DNA of 64,000 nt from Dipteronia dyeriana. Lineage: Eukaryota > Streptophyta > Magnoliopsida > Sapindales > Sapindaceae. This document shows, piece after piece, positions 35,036-46,910 of this stretch. Every line of letters begins with the position of its first letter. The stretch's first letter is position 1. The notes beneath the pieces were generated by a model. The model made no database searches and was not told where the DNA came from. It saw only the letters and a list, made by a program, of their open reading frames with translations. The stretch lies in the NCBI GenBank assembly GCA_032871835.1, contig CM065295.1:44018360-44082359 (forward strand), read 5' to 3'. The translations under genes and the position numbers were made by a program.

Positions 35036-35849
35036 CGCTCACCTTCTAGCTCTCTATTCTCATCAAACTTCTGACGAATGGTGAGGCCATAAGGATCCTT
35101 GGAAACTCATCTCGTGACCTGGATATCACAGAGCATGTATTTAACCACTGGGTTGCCTCCCTACACCATCTAGGTGGAGCTTCCTCGTCATTTGAAATGA
35201 ATCGGCTTCTTTGTCAATGATCGCTATAATTGTCCTATCAATCGTATATTGTCCCCCCTTCGTGGTATTTTCCTACATTCCTTTGCAAACTAGACTCCCT
35301 ACGTTCTCTCGTTTCTTGATTTTCTTGGCATCTACGCTCCATGTGATTTTGGTCATCTTTGCAATTATCTCTCTTTTGGGAGTGTTCCCTCCTTACACGA
35401 TAACCCACCATATCACTACCAGATTTTTATGGTACATTTAGGGTCGTTGCCACTATCTCATAAACGTACCCTAGGGTCCTGGGCTATTACCAGCGTAGAC
35501 AACTGATATGGTGAGGTCAAGCTGGTGATAGCTGTTATGTTGATTCCTTATCTAACAGCATCTTCGATGACTCTCCGCATGGACTCTTGGACTTACCGAA
35601 ACATATCTGGGTAAATACTAGTAATGGCGTCTATAGATGTTATCACGTCTTGTCTGGTAGAATATAGGTCTTAGATGGTAAATCTCCTTCGGGAATGTTG
35701 GTGCTTGCTAAACCAGAGTTGTTGACATCACGTAGGGTGCAAGGGTCACGTGAAGATCAACTTCTACCTCTGTTGTCTGCCAAGTTACTGTTTCACGAGT
35801 TTTTGATAGGAGGTAATGTTCAAACACCCCTTCTCCTTCTAGCACCAAT
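35036..35849 (-). pseudogene. Tat gypsy leader and gag N-terminal region
   Basis: This is the continuation, on the minus strand, of the gag fragment at 22740-23777 beyond the inserted element. I can see no clean frame, only Tat-like order. On the minus strand the LTR end at 35850 is followed by ATTGGTGCTAGAAGGAG (35833-35849), which has the position and form of the primer site seen in many Tat-type elements. The rest is leader and decayed gag N-terminus. Confidence 0.5.
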
Positions 35850-36018
35850 TGTTGATGGTGATTTTTGGAGTAGGCAAGATTGACCATGTGTCTAACAAGT
35901 TCAAATGAATCAAGAATTGAGTTATAAAACAAGAAAGTAAACCAAGCACGCAAGATATAGTGTTTTATATGGAAAACCTAAAGAGAGAAAAAACCACGAT
36001 TAACGGAGGCAGCGAGAA
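35850..36018 (-). repeat. Tat-type LTR fragment (U5 only)
   Basis: It starts TGTTGATGGTGATTTTTGG on the plus strand and stays similar to 22134-22305 and to the inverse of 56430-56598. Similarity stops near 36018, where plus-strand Tat pol sequence begins. Confidence 0.65.
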
Positions 36019-36122
36019 AAAATAAGTCAAAGGTAGTCACTGCAACCTACGTCTTTATCGTAAAATTCCCAACTGAGCTAGGGTTGATGTCATGAAGAGT
36101 TCCAAAGAATGGGAAAGGAAGG
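36019..36122 (+). pseudogene. Tat gypsy protease-RT linker fragment
   Basis: The plus strand reads ATYVFIVKFPTELGL, similar to the VKFPT..G box that follows the protease in Tat pol. It is followed by KEWERK running into the Athila-like insertion at 36123 and resuming at 44294. It is short, so the assignment is tentative, but it explains why plus-strand pol lies on the other side of the insertion. Confidence 0.4.
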
Positions 36123-37664
36123 TGATCGGACCAAAATTGTCATATATTTTGGCCCTCAATTCCCTTGTCATTATCTCATTTTCATTTGTTTTTGTGTATT
36201 TTATGGCTCGTTTGTTATGTTTGCATGTAATTATGTACATTTCGGAAGAAAGTTTGAAAAGTGTGCAAAGATTGGGTGAAAACAAGCTGAAATCAATGAA
36301 GAAATGCTCCAGTGTGCAGGTCAATACGCGGGTCCACAACCCGTACACAACCGTGCATTTGCTAAAGCCCAAGAGATGGAAATCAGCAATCAGGTCATTG
36401 TACGGGTCCCAAACCGCGTACCATCCATGCATTTGGCGCGTCAAACAGTCATATCAGCAATTTTTAGATCTATTTTGGAAACCCTAGAAATATATCTTTT
36501 TTCAATTTCGAAAAATATCCTCATACAGTCCTAAATCCAGACATAACTCTTCTTTTCTCTAAACACATCCTCTCTAGCCACTAGCCTAGATTAGGAACAT
36601 TCACCACCAAATCTAACCATCCTTCATCCTCATCTACTCAAGGACACTTGAATATTGGATCAAAGCTTCAAGAAAGGAGGAGTTTCTATACATGGGTCTT
36701 CTCTATCTCTTTTCTCCCTGTTATTTTACTTTGATTGTCACGAGAAGCTAAATCCTTTTATGGGAGTTGATGTAATAATTCACTGATTGTGGATTATCCA
36801 CCATGTTCTTAGTATTTGATTATATAAATTTCATTCAATGGTTTTTAATGCAATTGATTATCTCTTGAATTATATAGATATGCCATCTCTTTGTTCTTGT
36901 TAATTATCAATCTATTTTGAGTTTTAAATTGGAATATAAATCTTCTTGGATTAGGTAGATATGCCTTCTCTCAAGCCAAGTTAGATACACACTTTTAGGT
37001 GATTAAAACAAGCTAAATTGAATAGAATGGATGTGTGGTGAATATGCCTTTCCTATGCATCTAGGCTTCAATGGGAATAGGTGATTTGTGAACATGTCAT
37101 TCAAAGGCATCCATAACCATTAGAATCTATCTATGCATAAAGAGTGACTCTCTCATAGACCAACAAAGTAGTTGTGTAGTTGAGAATTTATGTGATAAGA
37201 GTCTCTATCTTTCCAAATCCGACAAAGTAGTCGTGAGCTAGAGTTATTGACTCTAAGTCACCCTTAAAGATAGATTAGCCCTTAATAATCGAATTGGTTC
37301 TTAAAGAATGGACTGCCCACTATTTGTGTATGAATTGCATCGGCTCCTGCATTCACATTCACATACCATTATATCACTCATTTCACATTAACACTAATTG
37401 CATGTTAGATTAACTAGTCTAATTGTAGTTGAATTGTATTCAATTAACCTTTTAAAACCCAAACCATTCATCTTTACCTTTACATGTTTTACTTTAGTTT
37501 GATATTATTTAACTAGTTTTAGCCATTCGATTTCCCTTTTTCCTCTAGACGATACTCTTGCTTGTCATTATACTTGTTTTCACTTTTTTTGAATATAGCT
37601 AAGGACTTTATAAATATTTGTTTGACGAGCATTTTTATTAACAACTAAAAAATTACCTCGGTCA
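36123..37664 (+). repeat. 5' LTR of Athila-like element
   Basis: Pairs with 42737-44288, with moderate divergence visible throughout. A CTATAAATAT-type TATA box is present in the partner near 43109 (AACCCTATAAATATATC); here the same site reads CTAGAAATATATC, so it is mutated. Confidence 0.88.
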
Positions 37665-37667
37665 AAA

Positions 37668-37688
37668 TATCACTGTTGCCATGGATAG
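37668..37688 (+). other. Primer-binding site, Athila-like
   Basis: TATCACTGTTGCCATGGAT follows the LTR end by 3 bases. It resembles TGGCGCCGTTGCCGGGGAT of Athila elements (tRNA-Asp) with several changes. Confidence 0.5.
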
Positions 37689-37849
37689 TTGTTAGTCAGG
37701 TGGCTAATCTTAGTTATCTATTTTTCTAGTTAAGTGTCTTAGTTGTTTCAATTTTCTTTTGTATCTTTTTACTTCTTTTAGTATTTTTGTTTTTTTTTTG
37801 TTTCACGTACAATGTACTTTTATGGGCAAGTAGAGGTTATGGAGTGCAA

Positions 37850-39453
37850 ATATGTGGTGATGTTGGACATGACTTAGAGAGTTGTCGGTTAAGAGATTGA
37901 TTTTCGGAGTTTTTTAGAAAGCAAGCTCAAACATCAAAGCCTTATCTTTTAAGCCCTATGAGCACATCAAGAAATTCCTACAGCCCATAGCCGATTTATA
38001 AGCCATACAACAACTTTCACAACCAAAATTGGTGAACTCACCAAGACTCCACATGGACTTATAGTGAGGACAATCCCCTTAAGCAACCTCGATCACTTGA
38101 AGATGATCAAAAGAGCTATTTTACATTAGATGATCTCAAACGATGTGACCGTGAGGAGGAATGAAACAAGATGATGAAGATGAAAAATGATTTATTAGAC
38201 ATCCTCAAAGAAGCAGTTTCAGAGATGGAGTTATTGAAGAAAGAGAATGAAACACTTCAAGAGAAGTTGGTAGAAGCTTCAAGAAAGAAAGAAGACATTA
38301 GGGAAAAATTTTAAGAAAAATATGAAACTCTTGAAGAAAGAGATAGAAGGTAAAGATGCCTTGGGAGTGTCAAAGAAATACAATCTCCAAGAGCTAAACA
38401 AGAAGCTCGTACTTGAGGTGAAATCGCTAAGAGAAGAAAATAGTTCACTCAAGAAGAAAAAAGAAGAAGCCTCTGACAAGACCTAAGATTTGGAAGAACA
38501 AATTGAGAGACTTGAAGTGGACAAGAAATCTGTGGTGAATGCTTTGGAAGATCTATCAAGGCTATCAATGAAGATGATGATGGATCTTGAATTTAAAGAT
38601 GATGCCCTCAAAGAAGTAAAAGATGAACTTGGCAAAAAGGCAGAGGCCTTCAAAGTAGAAAGGGTAAAAGTTGATGAGCTTGAAGAAGGAATAAAAAGCT
38701 CACATTCATGATTGAATCGGTCAAGGTAGAGAATGGAACCCTTTGGAAAAAGATTGAAGACATTTCTAACAAGAACAAGGACGTAGAAGTGCAAGTGAAG
38801 AGCCTTGAAGTTGAAAAAAGTAGACCCTTGAAAGAGTTAGAAGTGATCAACGAGGACTTTAAAAAGAGGATGGGTTAATGCAAGTCGAAATTGAAACAAG
38901 AGACAAGGCCTTGGAGATAATGAAGAAAAAGAAAATTGACTACCTTACGGAGCTCTCAAAAGCTAAGAAAGAAATTAGGCAATGAAGAAGCGGTTTAACT
39001 TCAAAATGAAGAAAAGATTACCATAAGTCAAGAAAATCCAAGTGCCAAGTTCAACAAGCCTAATTCTAGCAAGGCAAAGAGGAGGAAGGCCGAAAAGAAA
39101 GGGAAACATCTTCTGATTCTACCTCAAAAAAGACCCTTCAATTGAGGAGTCAACAAAAGCCTCACATCAATGAACATAGAAGGAGTTTTTCTAATCAGTA
39201 TATTACTTGTTTCTTTTGTTCTATGAATGGGCATATTAAGGCTCATTGCTTTAAGCTCCAAGAATTTAAGAAAAACCAATGTAGGTCTAGGAAAAACCCA
39301 CCAAAAGTTAAGAAAGTTTGGGTTAGGAAAGACCTATTAGATAAGGCGAAAACCAAAGGAAGTGATGAAATGAAAAAGCTCTCTAAATTTGTTTGGATTA
39401 AAAAATTGAGAGAGTTTCCTAACTTAGTTAAACCACCCTTAGCATCCCATTGA
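37850..39453 (+). pseudogene. Gag-like coiled-coil protein with two zinc knuckles, decayed
   Basis: The first part reads VQICGDVGHDLESC (37842-37883), a knuckle that has lost part of its first Cys pair. A long coiled coil follows in several frames (38180-38990; for example MELLKKENETLQEKL and EEQIERLEVDKKSVVNALEDL). Next come a CCHC knuckle CFFCSMNGHIKAHC (about 39211-39252) and Trp-basic boxes KKVWVRKD (39312) and KFVWIKK (39386), with a stop at 39451. The last part resembles the C-terminal module of the Sirevirus-like gags in this window more than a typical Athila gag. Frames break near 37890, 38160, 38313, 38485, 38711 and 38876. Confidence 0.6.
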
Positions 39454-41329
39454 ACAATTTTGATGTTATTTCTTTTAAGTTCATTTTATGTTTTTCATGT
39501 TTGTTTTTTTTACTAATGGAGAAATAATGCGAGTATAGTTGATGGTAGATCTGATTGTGTGCAGGACAAGGAAATAATGGACACAAGGAAACAACAATCT
39601 AAGAGTAAGAGCCCAACATGATCAAATCAAGAAAACAAGCTTCAGTACGCGGGTCGATATACACTGGTGCAGACCCACCCACTACTAGCATATTGCAAGC
39701 ATGATTCTCGATAATTACCAGTTGCCCAGGCACTCAAAGGATGAAAGAGCCGAGCTGGTGGATAATAATTGACTTTTAACTATTCTTGCCATGTATGTCT
39801 TTATATTTGAACTCATTATTCTATTGGTTTGTTTTTAGTTGCTTTTGTTAGTTTAGCTTAATACATTTTGATGGATGATAAATGTTGAGAGATTTGTGGA
39901 TAGTGATATTCATTTAAGAGTAAATTTGGTTTGAGATATGTGTTGTGATTGTTAACCTTTGTGAATGAGTATTGTGCCTCAAGGTTAGGTTCTTCATCTC
40001 TTGGATTCGACACACCGGCCACTTGTAAGTCTTGAAAGGACGAGCAAGCCAAGAATGCCTATAAAAAGAGCGGGAACCTATTCAAAGTTTTAGACTATTG
40101 AGCATTCGCATCGGTTTACTCATTCTATCTCAAACTCTTGCACTTTATCTTGGTATATCTTTTGTCTACAAAATTGTGCATATGATTGGATGAGATTATC
40201 ATTGAATATCAATTTTGGTTGTGTGTGAATAGGGTGAAGGGGAACATTTGTGAATAATTATACAATTTTGGTTTCCAAGTTTTTACATGGATTGATTTAT
40301 TATTTCATTTTGAGAATGATGAGCCAAAGGCTCTTTAAGATTTTGCATGAGATTATACAGGTTCTGTAATTGCATATATTGCCCCATTCGGTTCAGGGGT
40401 GGTACATATCCACATACTTGTACAAGTTTAGAGCATATTATAGGAAATTGATTTGGGGGTTGTTTTGTCCCTATTCCATTCAGTTTTGTGAATTGTTAAT
40501 GCTTGATGTTGGTTTGTGCTTAAATGTGATATTGAACTTGATTACCTTATTTTATTTAGAGCCAATTTGAGTCTTTTATTTTGTTGGGCATTGATTGTAC
40601 ATGATTAGTGCCTATGTTTGTCTGAGTCATGTTAAGTGTGCACCACTATGCCGGACTCTCTAGTCTTCAACATTAAGGATAATGTTGGGTTTTGGTTTGA
40701 GGGTGTAGACACCTTTATTGAGTCGTCTTTCTGTTTTGTTTTGAGTCATTTTAGTCTTTTTGGTCCATTTTTTCTTATTTGTCACAATGGCTAAATTTTG
40801 AGCTTTAACTAGCTTGGATGTGATGCCTTGAGCGTGTGTTTTTGGCGAGTCTATACATGTGTTGTGAGCTTCTGTAACAAATCTTTGTCACTTATGGGTT
40901 ATATTTGCATTGTCATGGGCTAGTTCCATCTTTTGTTTGCTTGATTTGAGGGGACTTAGTACTCTTGCACACCCGTGAGGTCACAAACACAAGCTATTAA
41001 ATTGCACATTGAGTGTTAAATTCTTTCTTTTCTTTAAACACTTTTCTCGTCATAAGTGTCACATGCCATAGAACAGACATCTCATATATATTGTGGATTG
41101 CATGTTGGATGCATTCATTCCCTTGAGAGACTAATTATGGAAATGAGCTTAGGCAATGTGTGTAATTAACTACTTAAAATTCCTAAACACATTCCTTTAT
41201 CCCTATTGTGTGCATCATAGCCAATTTTACGGCCAAACACTTACCTTTTATTTGGAACCAAAATGTAACCATATAGCCATAGCCAAACACAAACCTACTT
41301 TTATTGCCAAACATGTAGGATGTGTGTGT
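39454..41329. other. Non-coding internal region of Athila-like element
   Basis: No coding frame or pol motif. Near 40670-40710 the text AACATTAAGGATAATGTTGG plus GGTTTGAGGGTG resembles the conserved 3' region of Athila-type elements. Confidence 0.5.
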
Positions 41330-42498
41330 TTTGTGAAGTGATTGAAAGATAAGAGCTCTAAAGTAAAGATAGCAAGTGTGTAGGCAACAATGAATTTGTG
41401 TATGAAATGGCTCAATTTGTAAAAGTGCCCAAATTTGCACTTATGAGCTTGATTGTCAAAATGTAATGTGCAAGTGCACAAAAAGAAAAGAATAATCAAA
41501 AAGAAAGAAAAAGGAAAAGAAAAGAAAAGAAAAGAAAAGAAAAGAGCCTTGAAAGTAAATGTAAGTACTCACAATGTGGAGTACAAATTTTGAAACACAA
41601 TATGTGTATATTTGTAAATGCATAATTGCTAAAGTGTAATCAATATGTTATAGAACTTTGTGTGGGGTGTGTGAGTATGTTTAGATATGATTGGTGATAT
41701 TTGAAATTAAGTTTTCCTATTTCTTTGTTCACCACATCTAACCTCATGGCCCCATTACAACCAAAGGGAAAGTTCTATTTGATTTATGATGTGTCATGAT
41801 TGGGAATGTTTGTTGAAGCTTGATCTTCCACATTCATGGCATAATGAATCATTCCTAGGCTAGTTCACAGACATTATCAGTTTTTGAATGTACATTGTAT
41901 ACAATGCATTAGATTTCTATGCATAAACTCCATCATTGCATGCCTTGATTGATTGTGAACTTAGGGCTCTAAGTGGAAAAAGAAGAGCGAAACTGGGTGT
42001 GATTTAGAGTCAAAGCAAACATTCCCAATCATGACACATCATAGATCAAATAGAACTTTCCCTTTGGTTGTAATGGGGCCATGAGGTTAGATGTGGTGAA
42101 CAAAGAAATAGGAAAACTTAATTTCAAATATCACCAATCATATCTAAACATACTCACACACCCCACACAAAGTTCTATAACATATTGATTACACTTTAGC
42201 AATTATGCATTTACAAATATACACATATTGTGTTTCAAAATTTGTACTCCACATTGTGAGTACTTACATTTACTTTCAAGGCTCTTTTCTTTTCTTTTCT
42301 TTTCTTTTCTTTTCCTTTTTCTTTCTTTTTGATTATTCTTTTCTTTTTGTGCACTTGCACATTACATTTTGACAATCAAGCTCATAAGTGCAAATTTGGG
42401 CACTTTTACAAATTGAGCCATTTCATACACAAATTCATTGTTGCCTACACACTTGCTATCTTTACTTTAGAGCTCTTATCTTTCAATCACTTCACAAA
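41330..42498. repeat. 483-bp near-perfect inverted repeat
   Basis: Arms 41330-41812 and 42016-42498 are reverse complements with, as far as I can read, one mismatch (near 41784/42044). They are separated by a 203-bp spacer. Each arm includes an AAAAG/CTTTT tract (41512-41545 and partner). The 3' LTR begins 239 bp after the right arm. The transcript would fold into a long hairpin. Confidence 0.9.
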
Positions 42499-42722
42499 TT
42501 GGAGTGGGATTCGTGATAGTGTGAATTTCCCTCAAGTGTCTTTGAGTTGTTTTAGATTACTTTGCATATGTTTACTTCTCTCTATCGCACATCCTTACAT
42601 CTCATCACCGATTGGACATGCCACTTATTGAACTATTTGTTTAGAGTATATGTGAGTCTTAGATAATTTTATTTGAGTCTTGTTTGGTTGTTTTGAGGTT
42701 TGTTCGAGGATGACAAAGGTCT

Positions 42723-42736
42723 GGTTTAGGGGTATT
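42723..42736 (+). other. Polypurine tract of Athila-like element
   Basis: GGTTTAGGGGTATT precedes the LTR, similar to the GTTTGGGGGT of Athila elements. Confidence 0.6.
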
Positions 42737-44288
42737 TGATCGGACAAAAACTGTCATATATTTTAGCCCTCAATTCCATTTCCTTTGTCACATTTTTAGT
42801 TGTTTTTTGTGTAACTTATGCCTCATTTGTTATGTTTGCAAGCAATTAGGTGCATTTCGGAAGAAATAATGAAAAGTGTGTAAAGATTGGGCAAAACAAG
42901 CAAAAATTGATGAAGAAATAATCAAGTGTGCAGGTCACGCGTGGGTCCACAACCAACGCACAACCATAAATTTGTCCGTGCATTTGCCAAAACTTGAGAG
43001 ATGAAAATCAGCAATCAGGTCATTGCACGAGTCCCAAACCGCACACCACCCACGTATTTGGCACATCAGACAGCCATATCAGCGATTTTCAGACCTATTT
43101 TTGAAACCCTATAAATATATCTTTTTCCCATTTCAAAAAATATCATCACACAGTCCTAGATCCAGAAAAAACTCAACTTTTCTCAAAACACATCCTCACT
43201 AACCACTAACCACTAACCTAGATTGGGAACATTCCCCACCAAATCTAACCATCCTCCATCCTCGTCTACTCAAGGAAACTTAGAGATTGGATCAATGCTT
43301 CAAGAAAGGAGGAGTTTCTCTATAAGGGTCTTCTCTATCTCTTTTCTTCTTGTTATTTAACCGTAATTGTCATGAGTAGCTAAATCCCTTTGTGGGAGCT
43401 GATGTAATAATTCATGGATTATGGGTTTTCCACCATGTTCTTAGTATTTGATTATATGAGTTTCATTCAATGGTTTTTAATGCAATTGATTACCTCTTGA
43501 ATTAGGTAGATATGCCCTCTCTTGGTTCATGTTGATTATCAATCTATTTTGAGTTTTAAATTGGAATATATATCTTCTTAGAGATATGCCCTCTCTCAAG
43601 CCAAGTTAGATACACACTTTTAGATGATTAAAACAAGCTAAATTGAATGGAATGGATGTGTGGTGAATATGCCCTTCCTATGCATCTAGGCTTCAATGGG
43701 AAGGGGTGATTTGTGAATATGCCATTCCAAGGCATCCCTAACCATTAGAATCTATCTATTCTTAAAGAGTGATTCTCTCATAATCAAACCAAGTAGTTGT
43801 GTAGTAGAGAATTTACATGATAAAAGTCTTTATCTTTCCAAATCTTACCAGGTAGTCGTAAGTAAGAGTTATTGACTCTAAGTCACCCTTAAAGATAGAT
43901 TAACCCTTAATAATCAAATCGGTTCTTAAAGAATGGATTGTCCACTATTCCTGTATGAATTACATTGGCTCCCACATTCACATTCACAACTCATTATATC
44001 ACTCATTTCACATTAACATTAATTTCATGTTAGAATAACTAGTCTATTTGTAGTTGAATTATTTTCAATTAACCATTCAAAACTCATACCGTTCATCTTT
44101 ACCTTTACATGTTTTACTTTAGTTTGACATTAGTTAACCAATTTTAGCCATTCGATTTCCCTTTCCCTGTGGATAATACCCTTTCTTGTCATTACACTTG
44201 TTTTCACATTTTTAGGACATAACTAAGGACTTTATAAATATTTGTTTGATTAGCGTTTTTATTAATGACTAAAAAATTAGCTCGGTCA
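42737..44288 (+). repeat. 3' LTR of Athila-like element
   Basis: 1552 bp, pairs with 36123-37664. It retains a CCCTATAAATATATC TATA box near 43109. Confidence 0.88.
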
Positions 44289-44293
44289 AAAGG

Positions 44294-45100
44294 AAAACCT
44301 AGCAGTATACTGGGAAAAGAGGTGTCAGATGTGATGCAGATCAACCTCCTTAAAGAGGCATGACTGCCAAAAGGCATGAAATAGATCTTAAAGAGACATT
44401 CGAGGTGTTGAGAAAGTTTGGAATGAAGCTCAACCCGAAGAAGTGTGTTTTTACGGTACCATCAGGATAGTTCCTCAATTTTCAAGTTAAGTTAACCAAA
44501 GGGGAATCGAGGTAAACTCAAAGAAGATAAAAGAAATAGAGAAGATGAGGTCTCCAGTTACCCTAAAAGAAATTCAAAGGCAGGCAGGCAGCTTGGCTTC
44601 GTTTAACTATTTAAGCAGTAAGTCAACATATAAATGTTTACCTTTTTTCAAGGCTATTAAAAAAGGCAAAGGAGTGGAAAGGAATGAGGAATGAGAGCAA
44701 GCCTTCCAGAAGATCAAAGAGTATCTAGGCAAGGCCCAATCCTGTCCAGACCATTGGATGGAGATGTGTTACACTTATAAGTGACAGTGGTAGCGACAGG
44801 GTAGGTACTGGTCAGGCTAGACAAAGCAATACAGAAACCTTTGTACTATACTAGCAAAGTCTTGCTACTAGCAGAAAAAAAGTATTCAGCAGCCGAGCAA
44901 ATGACGTTAGCCTTGGTGGTAGCCGCAAGCAAACTAAGTCCCTACTTACAGGCCCACAAGATCAAAGTCTACACAGATTGCCCGCTCAAACAAATCTTGT
45001 CCAAACCGAAGGTGTCAGAAAAATTGACAAAATGGACGGTTGAACTGAATGAGTTCGAAATCACTTAGCTACCAAGGGCCTAGATAAAAAGAGTCAGGCA
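44294..45100 (+). pseudogene. Tat gypsy RT C-terminus and RNase H, broken
   Basis: After the Athila-like insertion, plus-strand pol resumes with DLKETFEVLRKFGMKLNPKK (about 44390). It continues with RGIEVNSKK, SPVTLKEIQRQAGSLASFNY, a CLPFFKAI box, then YYTSKVLLLAEKKYSAAEQM, LALVVAASKLSPYLQAH, TDCPLKQILSKPKVSEKLTK and WTVELNEFEI. These match the RT thumb and connection and the first RNase H of Ty3/gypsy. The catalytic RT core with YVDD is missing: the sequence passes almost directly from the protease linker to the RT end, so about 0.6 kb is deleted. Several stops are present (for example near 44470 and 45067). Confidence 0.8.
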
Positions 45101-45530
45101 GTGACAGATTTAATCACTGAGTTCGCTGAACCAAACAATGAGGCAATCAGAATGCTCGAAAACAAAGAAAGGAAAGTTTTTCATCGGAAGTTACATATCG
45201 ATAGGTCATCAAACACATATGGAAGCAGGGCAGGCATAGAGTTATCCACCCCAAAAGGTGATCAGGTAGAATGTCTCTTACGGTTTAACTTCAAAGCTAC
45301 TAACAACATGGTCGAATATGAGGCATTATTGGCAGGACTTAGGGTTTTCACAACCCTGGGAGCAGATGAATTAGAGATATTCAGTGATTCATACGTTGCA
45401 GTCAACCAAATATTGAAAAAGTATCAGGCAAAGGACAACAACATGGCAGCTTATTTAAAGATAGCTAAGGCCTTACTTGGGAGGTTAAAAACCTACAGGA
45501 TCACTCAAATCCAGAGAGAGAAATGAAAAG
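45101..45530 (+). pseudogene. Extra (archaeal-type) RNase H of Tat element
   Basis: An open frame of about 140 codons contains VTDLITEFAEP at its start, then SNTYGSRAGIELSTPKGD, CLLRFNFKATNNMVEYEALL, AGLRVFTTLGADELEIFSDS, a VAVNQILKKYQAKD box and RITQIQREK. A second RNase H placed between RT/RNase H and integrase is the signature of the Tat lineage. The acidic EYEALLAG and FSDS positions are kept, but the first Asp (normally VDGS) reads IDRS. The frame ends before the HHCC part of integrase. Confidence 0.8.
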
Positions 45531-45699
45531 GTTGATGCCCTCTCATGACTGGCATCAGTAACCACAGGTATGTGGTCCAAGACAATCCTGATGGCTCATC
45601 TCATGAAACTCAGCATCAAGGAAAATGAGGAGTTAATGGTCGAAGTAATCTAGGAAGGACAGAACACCTGGATGACCCTAATCAAAAAAATACCTTGAG

Positions 45700-46910
45700 G
45701 ATGGAGAGCTCTCTGAAGATGTAACTAAAGCAAAATGCATCAGATATAAGGCCGCCAGGTATTCAATAATTGGGAGAGAACTTTACAGAAAGGGGTTTCA
45801 AAATCCCTGTAAATGTGTGTCGACCGGGTAAAAGGTGGTAAGATCCTAGCGAGTATCCACAGAAGGGTGTGTGTGGAAACAACGTTGTAGGTAAAAGTTT
45901 GGCCCATAAAACCCTTGACAAGGTTTCTATTAGCCAACCCTATTCTAGTATGTGTGGTCGATGAAAATAAAGTATGACATTTGTCAAAGGATAGCAAAGA
46001 TATCAAACAGCCACTCGAGCACTTGAAGTTCTTGACCTCACCTTAACCATTTACAATGTTAGGACTTGACCTGATCGGTCCAATGTCAATAACGACTAAA
46101 AGAGGCGCAAAGCATGCCATAGTGGCAGTGGATTATTTCACAAAATGGGCAGAAGTAGAAGTACTTGTACACATAACCGAGGCAAACACAACCAACTTTG
46201 TGAAAAAAAAATATCATCTATCGGTTTGGGATCCGAGGTACAGTCATTACTTATAATAGGATCCAGTTCGATAGTGATAAATTCAGGGAGAGGTGTAGGA
46301 CTATAACATCAAAAACTACTATACTACATCAGCTCATCCTTAGACAAACGGAAAGACTGAGGCCGTGAACAAGGTCATCAAGCATACCTTGAAAGCCAAG
46401 CTTGATGTTAAGAAAGGGAACTGGGCAGACAAACTGTATAAAGTACTTTTGGCATACTGGTAAACCGAGAGGGTGTCAACATGAGAAAATCCCTATTTAT
46501 TGGCATTCGGGAGTGAAATAGTAATCCTAGTCGAGGTAATTTACACCTTCCCAAGAGTACGGTTGTATGATCCTGACACAAACGTAAACATGCTGAAGCT
46601 TAACCTAGATGAGCTAGAAGAAAAATGGGACTTGGCGAGAGTAAGAAATGCTGCCTACCAACAGAGGGCAACCATATATTACAACTCGCATATCGGAAAA
46701 GGAGATTTCAGCTCAAAGATTTGGTTCTCGGGAAAGTGTCCCCAAATATAAGGCAAAGAGCAATTAGATCCTTGGTAGACAAATATAAATGACTTTTTCA
46801 GGTGGTCGGGATAGCTTGTCATGGAGCATATCACCTCGCCGACTAGATTAGAGATAATTGCCCCAACCTTGCAATGTCCAGTACTTGAAGATTTTCTATC
46901 CATAGATGAT
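45700..46910 (+). pseudogene. Tat gypsy integrase, broken
   Basis: Zinc-binding part: KAARYSIIGRELYRKGFQNP, then a decayed stretch and CDICQRIAK-like text (45745-46000). Core: MLGLDLIGP with the first Asp (46056), AIVAVDYFTKWAEVE, then ITYNRIQFDSDKFRE (the second catalytic Asp of TDNG is changed to Tyr) and TNGKTEAVNKVIKHTLKAKL with the Glu. A stop replaces Gln in HPQTNG. C-terminus: LAFGSEIVILVEV, LDELEEKWDLARVRNAAYQQ and RATIYYNS (46500-46690). Inactive. Confidence 0.82.

Larger units (their letters stand above)
36123..44288 (+). mobile_element. Athila-like non-autonomous gypsy element
   Basis: LTRs are 36123-37664 and 42737-44288 (1542 and 1552 bp, TGATCGGAC...CTCGGTCA). Probable TSD GAAGG/AAAGG (36118-36122 and 44289-44293, one mismatch). 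A primer site resembling the Athila tRNA-Asp type follows the first LTR. GGTTTAGGGGTATT precedes the second LTR as the polypurine tract. The internal 5 kb has a decayed coiled-coil gag and a large inverted repeat but no pol. Confidence 0.85.

Noticed and set aside
36092..36487. 131-codon frame crossing into the Athila-like LTR
   Set aside because: It spans the insertion junction at 36123, so it cannot be an ancestral gene. It is a chance frame.
42329..42631. 100-codon frame, with a matching frame at 41248-41499 on the other strand
   Set aside because: The match is only the consequence of the 483-bp inverted repeat. The codons include a CTTTT microsatellite and there is no domain.
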